A stretch of DNA of 7,170 nucleotides, taken from NCBI GenBank assembly GCA_023379555.1, contig JAMCQR010000011.1, positions 1 to 7,170 on the forward strand, written 5' to 3'. The notes beneath the pieces were generated by a model. The model was not told the DNA's origin and made no database searches. It saw only the letters and a program-made list of their open reading frames with translations. Below, piece by piece: positions 5,465 to 7,170 of this stretch. Numbering within the stretch: the first letter of the stretch is position 1; each line of letters starts with the position of its first letter. The translations under genes were made by a program, and so were the position numbers. The DNA is from Thermoplasmatota archaeon (lineage in GTDB: Archaea > Thermoplasmatota > Thermoplasmata > Thermoplasmatales > GCA-001856825).

Positions 5465-6542
5465 TGATGAGATCAAGGAACTCGAAGCGGAGATAAAGAA
5501 GACACAGTACAACAAAGCTACGGAACACCACATCGGGAGGATCAAGGCAAAGATAGCAAGGCTCGAAAAGGTAAGAGAAGAAAGATCCAAGAAGGGAGCA
5601 GGAACAGGTTTTTTCATAAAGAAAGGAATCTATCCAAGCATCGGCCTGCTGGGTCCGCCTTCGGTTGGTAAGAGCAGCATTCTGAACGCGATCACAAACG
5701 CGGAAAGCAGGGTCGGAGCTTACGATTTCACCACTCTCTCCATAGTTCCAGGTGTGATGGAATACAGGGACATGAAGTTCAGGATACTTGACCTTCCGGG
5801 AGTCATCGAAGGAGCGCACGAAGGTAGAGGAAGGGGGAAGGAGGTCATTTCAGTCCTGAGGAACGTGGATCTGATTGTGGTCGTCCTTGATCCTTTCAAG
5901 TACGATCCGTCTTACATCGTCAAGGAGCTGCAGAGGGAAGGTATCCGGATCAACCAGAAGCCTCCGAAGATGTCCATACTGCTCAAAGACAAAGGAGGGC
6001 TGAACATTACCAAAGTGGGAAAATCCGAATTCGATACCGAGCTTCTAGAATCCATAAGCAGGGAGTTCGGGATAATAAACGCAGACATAATACTGAGACA
6101 ATCCATGACTCCGGATGTTTTCATAGATGGTCTGCTTGGGAACAGGGTGTACATCCCTGCGATTTTCATCCTGAACAAGTCAGACACTCCAGAATTCCAG
6201 AAGGCGTATGAGTTCCTAGAATCACTCAACCTCAACCCCATCCCAACCTCCGTTACGAAGAAAAGGAACATAGATCTCCTGAAGGAGAAGATAGCCGGGA
6301 AGGTCAGGATGATCAGGGTGCATCTCATACCCTGGAATGCGCCTGCAGATGAGGAACCGATGGTGGTGAGAGAGGGAAGCACGGTCGAGGACGTTTGCAA
6401 GGCCGTTCACACAGAATTCGTCGAAAAATTCAAATTCGCCACCATTACGGGCAAATCAGTGAGATTCCCCAATCAGCGCGTGGGTTTGCAGCACAGGGTA
6501 CAGGATGGAGATAGCCTCACCGTGTTCCTGAACAAGGGTTAA
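5451..6542 (+). CDS. drg: DRG-family GTPase (Obg superfamily, with TGS domain)
   Basis: A 363-residue homologue of eukaryotic DRG1/DRG2 (Rbg1/Rbg2), translation-associated GTPases that bind ribosomes. The N-terminus (1-50) is a charged helical region with the TQYNKATEHHIGRIKAKIARL motif characteristic of DRG. The G domain has the P-loop GPPSVGKSS (68-76), switch I YDFTTLSIVPGVM (91-103), DLPG (114-117) followed by GAHEGRGRGKEV, NKSD (242-245) and SVTK near 267 as G5. A lysine-rich insertion (S5D2L-like) lies near 150-230. The TGS domain spans about 287-361, with GKSVRFPNQRVGLQHRVQDGD. All nucleotide-binding motifs look intact. The ATG at 5451 is inside the end of the methyltransferase gene; AAGGT at 5438-5442 is a plausible ribosome binding site. 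It is probably the last gene of the operon. Confidence 0.95.
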   Translation: MPAIDDEIKELEAEIKKTQYNKATEHHIGRIKAKIARLEKVREERSKKGAGTGFFIKKGIYPSIGLLGPPSVGKSSILNAITNAESRVGAYDFTTLSIVPGVMEYRDMKFRILDLPGVIEGAHEGRGRGKEVISVLRNVDLIVVVLDPFKYDPSYIVKELQREGIRINQKPPKMSILLKDKGGLNITKVGKSEFDTELLESISREFGIINADIILRQSMTPDVFIDGLLGNRVYIPAIFILNKSDTPEFQKAYEFLESLNLNPIPTSVTKKRNIDLLKEKIAGKVRMIRVHLIPWNAPADEEPMVVREGSTVEDVCKAVHTEFVEKFKFATITGKSVRFPNQRVGLQHRVQDGDSLTVFLNKG

Positions 6543-6558
6543 GTGGACTTTAAAAAAG

Positions 6559-6593
6559 CAGTCGGCATATAAAGACTGACCAATATTTTTATA
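6559..6593 (+). promoter_or_regulatory. Promoter region of the RAM-domain gene
   Basis: Two TATA candidates occur: CATATAAAG at 6566-6574 (start near 6597) and ATATTTTTATAG around 6583-6594 (start near 6615). The first is framed by the inverted pair CAGTC (6559-6563) and GACTG (6574-6578). Either keeps the AGGT at 6622-6625 before the TTG start in the RNA. Confidence 0.45.
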
Positions 6594-6634
6594 GCCTTTC
6601 CTGATGAGGGGAGAAGCCTACAGGTAGTGAAAAT

Positions 6635-6907
6635 TTGGCAGAGAGAGTACTTGCATTCGTGGACTTATTCGTGGATTCGCAGAGAATGGACGAGGTGATT
6701 TCTTCCCTAAAAGAAATAAAGAACGCTGTCCAGATATACGAGGTAACAGGTGAATTTGACGTTATAGTATTAGTGAATGTGGCTAGCATAGAAGAATTCA
6801 GGGATCTGCTCAAGAACAGAATAATGAAGATAGGTGGGATAAAGAGCACTGTCACTTCAATTGTGCTGAAATCGCACCGTAATCACACGCTTGAAGTCCC
6901 GGAATAA
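6635..6907 (+). CDS. Stand-alone RAM domain protein (Lrp/AsnC ligand-binding domain)
   Basis: A 90-residue protein covering only the alpha/beta effector-binding and oligomerisation domain of Lrp/AsnC regulators, without the helix-turn-helix. It shows the first strand ERVLAFVDLFVDS (3-15), a helix DEVISSLKEI (19-28), AVQIYEVTGEFDVIVLVNVAS (31-51, with the family VTGEFD motif), helix EEFRDLLKNRIMKI (53-66), and GGIKSTVTSIVLKSHR (67-82). Family knowledge: RAM domains bind amino acids or other small ligands and assemble as dimers to octamers; stand-alone forms may sense ligands or modify full-length Lrp proteins. The TTG start is preceded by AGGT at 6622-6625. It has its own promoter between DRG and kdpA, so its target is not clear from context. 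Confidence 0.88.
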   Translation: MAERVLAFVDLFVDSQRMDEVISSLKEIKNAVQIYEVTGEFDVIVLVNVASIEEFRDLLKNRIMKIGGIKSTVTSIVLKSHRNHTLEVPE

Positions 6908-6918
6908 TTGGATATTGT

Positions 6919-6928
6919 AATATTTTAA
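6919..6928 (+). promoter_or_regulatory. Candidate TATA box for the kdp operon
   Basis: AATATTTTAA has its centre about 28 bases before the ATG at 6952, so the RNA would begin at or next to that ATG, the leaderless arrangement common in Thermoplasmatales. Direct copies of TTGGAT at 6908-6913 and 6932-6937 flank it. Confidence 0.5.
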
Positions 6929-6951
6929 TTGTTGGATGCGTTGAGATCGTT

Positions 6952-6999
6952 ATGGCTATCACTTTAGGTATCTGGGCGCTCTGGAGGTCCAGCCTGTAG
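6952..6999 (+). CDS. Possible 15-residue leader ORF before kdpA
   Basis: ATG 6952 to TAG 6997-6999 encodes MAITLGIWALWRSSL. The ATG lies where transcription is predicted to begin, so it would be read as a leaderless start. The stop overlaps the AGGTG (6998-7002) used by kdpA, so ribosomes finishing here would be placed at the kdpA start. It may be a leader peptide coupling translation. It might correspond in position to the tiny KdpF subunit, which is about 29 residues, but this peptide is too short for a normal membrane span. It could also be a chance ORF. Confidence 0.35.
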   Translation: MAITLGIWALWRSSL

Positions 7000-7007
7000 G
7001 TGTCATC

Positions 7008-7170
7008 ATGCTGTCAATCGAAGACCTGTTCGTCGTTGCAGTGGTTTGGGGGGTAGTCATAGTATTCTCTTGGTTCTTTTCGAAATACCTCTTCACAGTA
7101 TTCACGGGCGGCAAGAGCAGGCTCGACAAGTTTTTCAAGCCGATAGAGAATTTCATATATACTCTATCAG
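7008..7170 (+). CDS. kdpA: Potassium-transporting ATPase subunit A (KdpA), N-terminal fragment
   Basis: KdpA is the K+-binding membrane subunit of the Kdp P-type ATPase, a high-affinity uptake system usually induced at low K+. The 54 complete codons begin at ATG 7008 with AGGTG at 6998-7002 as ribosome binding site. No other ATG, GTG or TTG start remains in this frame after the TGA at 6942. A hydrophobic segment (about residues 6-24, LFVVAVVWGVVIVFSWFFS) is followed by KYLFTVFTGGKSRLDKFF and KPIENFIYTL, which match the KdpA N-terminal pattern of a basic loop with VFTGE, LD and P-x-E-x-x-IY. kdpB and kdpC would be expected beyond the right edge. The identification rests on a short fragment. 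Confidence 0.83.
   Translation, partial: MLSIEDLFVVAVVWGVVIVFSWFFSKYLFTVFTGGKSRLDKFFKPIENFIYTLS

Noticed and set aside
5442..5819. Antisense open frame of 125 codons across the methyltransferase/DRG junction
   Set aside because: Both plus-strand genes are clearly identified across this stretch, and the frame resembles no known protein.
5912..6400. Long antisense open frame (162 codons, minus strand) inside the DRG gene
   Set aside because: It lies wholly within a well-identified GTPase, has a low-complexity Ser/Leu/Phe-rich composition, and matches no family I recognise. It is a shadow of the real gene.
6942..7007. KdpA N-terminus extending upstream of ATG 7008
   Set aside because: The frame is open back to TGA 6942-6944, but no ATG, GTG or TTG occurs in it, while ATG 7008 has a good ribosome binding site.
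1..7170. Mobile elements, CRISPR arrays, tRNA or rRNA genes
   Set aside because: I saw no transposase or integrase, no regularly spaced repeats, no terminal inverted repeats with target duplication, and no cloverleaf or rRNA-like stretch.

Overview
The window looks like chromosomal DNA from a euryarchaeon of the Thermoplasmatales type. The gene set is archaeal: archaeal DnaG primase, proteasome beta subunit, KH/beta-CASP nuclease aCPSF1, ribosomal proteins S19e, L39e and L31e, aIF6, PDCD5-like protein and DRG GTPase. The proteasome beta subunit and its very short propeptide closely resemble the Thermoplasma acidophilum protein as I remember it. Promoters are TATA boxes in short AT-rich gaps, arginine is mostly AGA/AGG, and several starts are TTG or GTG. 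The order is assigned from memory of families, not from a search, and no genus is claimed.

Layout. 1-141 (minus): 5' end of dnaG, running off the left edge. 142-399: divergent intergenic region with promoters for dnaG and psmB, four GTGAAA/TTTCAC copies, and overlapping hairpins followed by a seven-T run. 400-1023: psmB. 1024-1065: T-rich gap. 1066-2988: aCPSF1 (FttA). 2989-3042: a strong TATA box and an 8-bp inverted repeat over the predicted transcription start. 3043-6542: a tightly packed operon of seven genes, rps19e, PDCD5-like, rpl39e, rpl31e, aIF6, HemK2-type glutamine methyltransferase and DRG GTPase. The five middle and late genes are joined by 4-14 nt overlaps or gaps of only a few bases. 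6543-6634: a second promoter region. 6635-6907: a stand-alone RAM-domain (Lrp/AsnC ligand-binding) protein. 6908-7007: a promoter and a possible 15-codon leaderless leader ORF. 7008-7170: N-terminus of kdpA, running off the right edge.

The genes cover protein and RNA turnover (proteasome, aCPSF1, with exosome-associated DnaG alongside) and ribosome function (S19e, L39e, L31e, the subunit anti-association factor aIF6, the probable release-factor methylase, and a ribosome-associated GTPase). This is close to the known archaeal proteasome/exosome/ribosomal superoperon theme. A K+-uptake operon (Kdp) begins at the right end.

I saw no mobile element, CRISPR array, tRNA or rRNA gene, and no clearly novel protein system. 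The most interesting signals are regulatory: the palindrome at the rps19e promoter, the repeated motif and hairpins in the dnaG/psmB gap, the mini-ORF before kdpA, and the T-rich tract in front of the gene for the archaeal termination factor.
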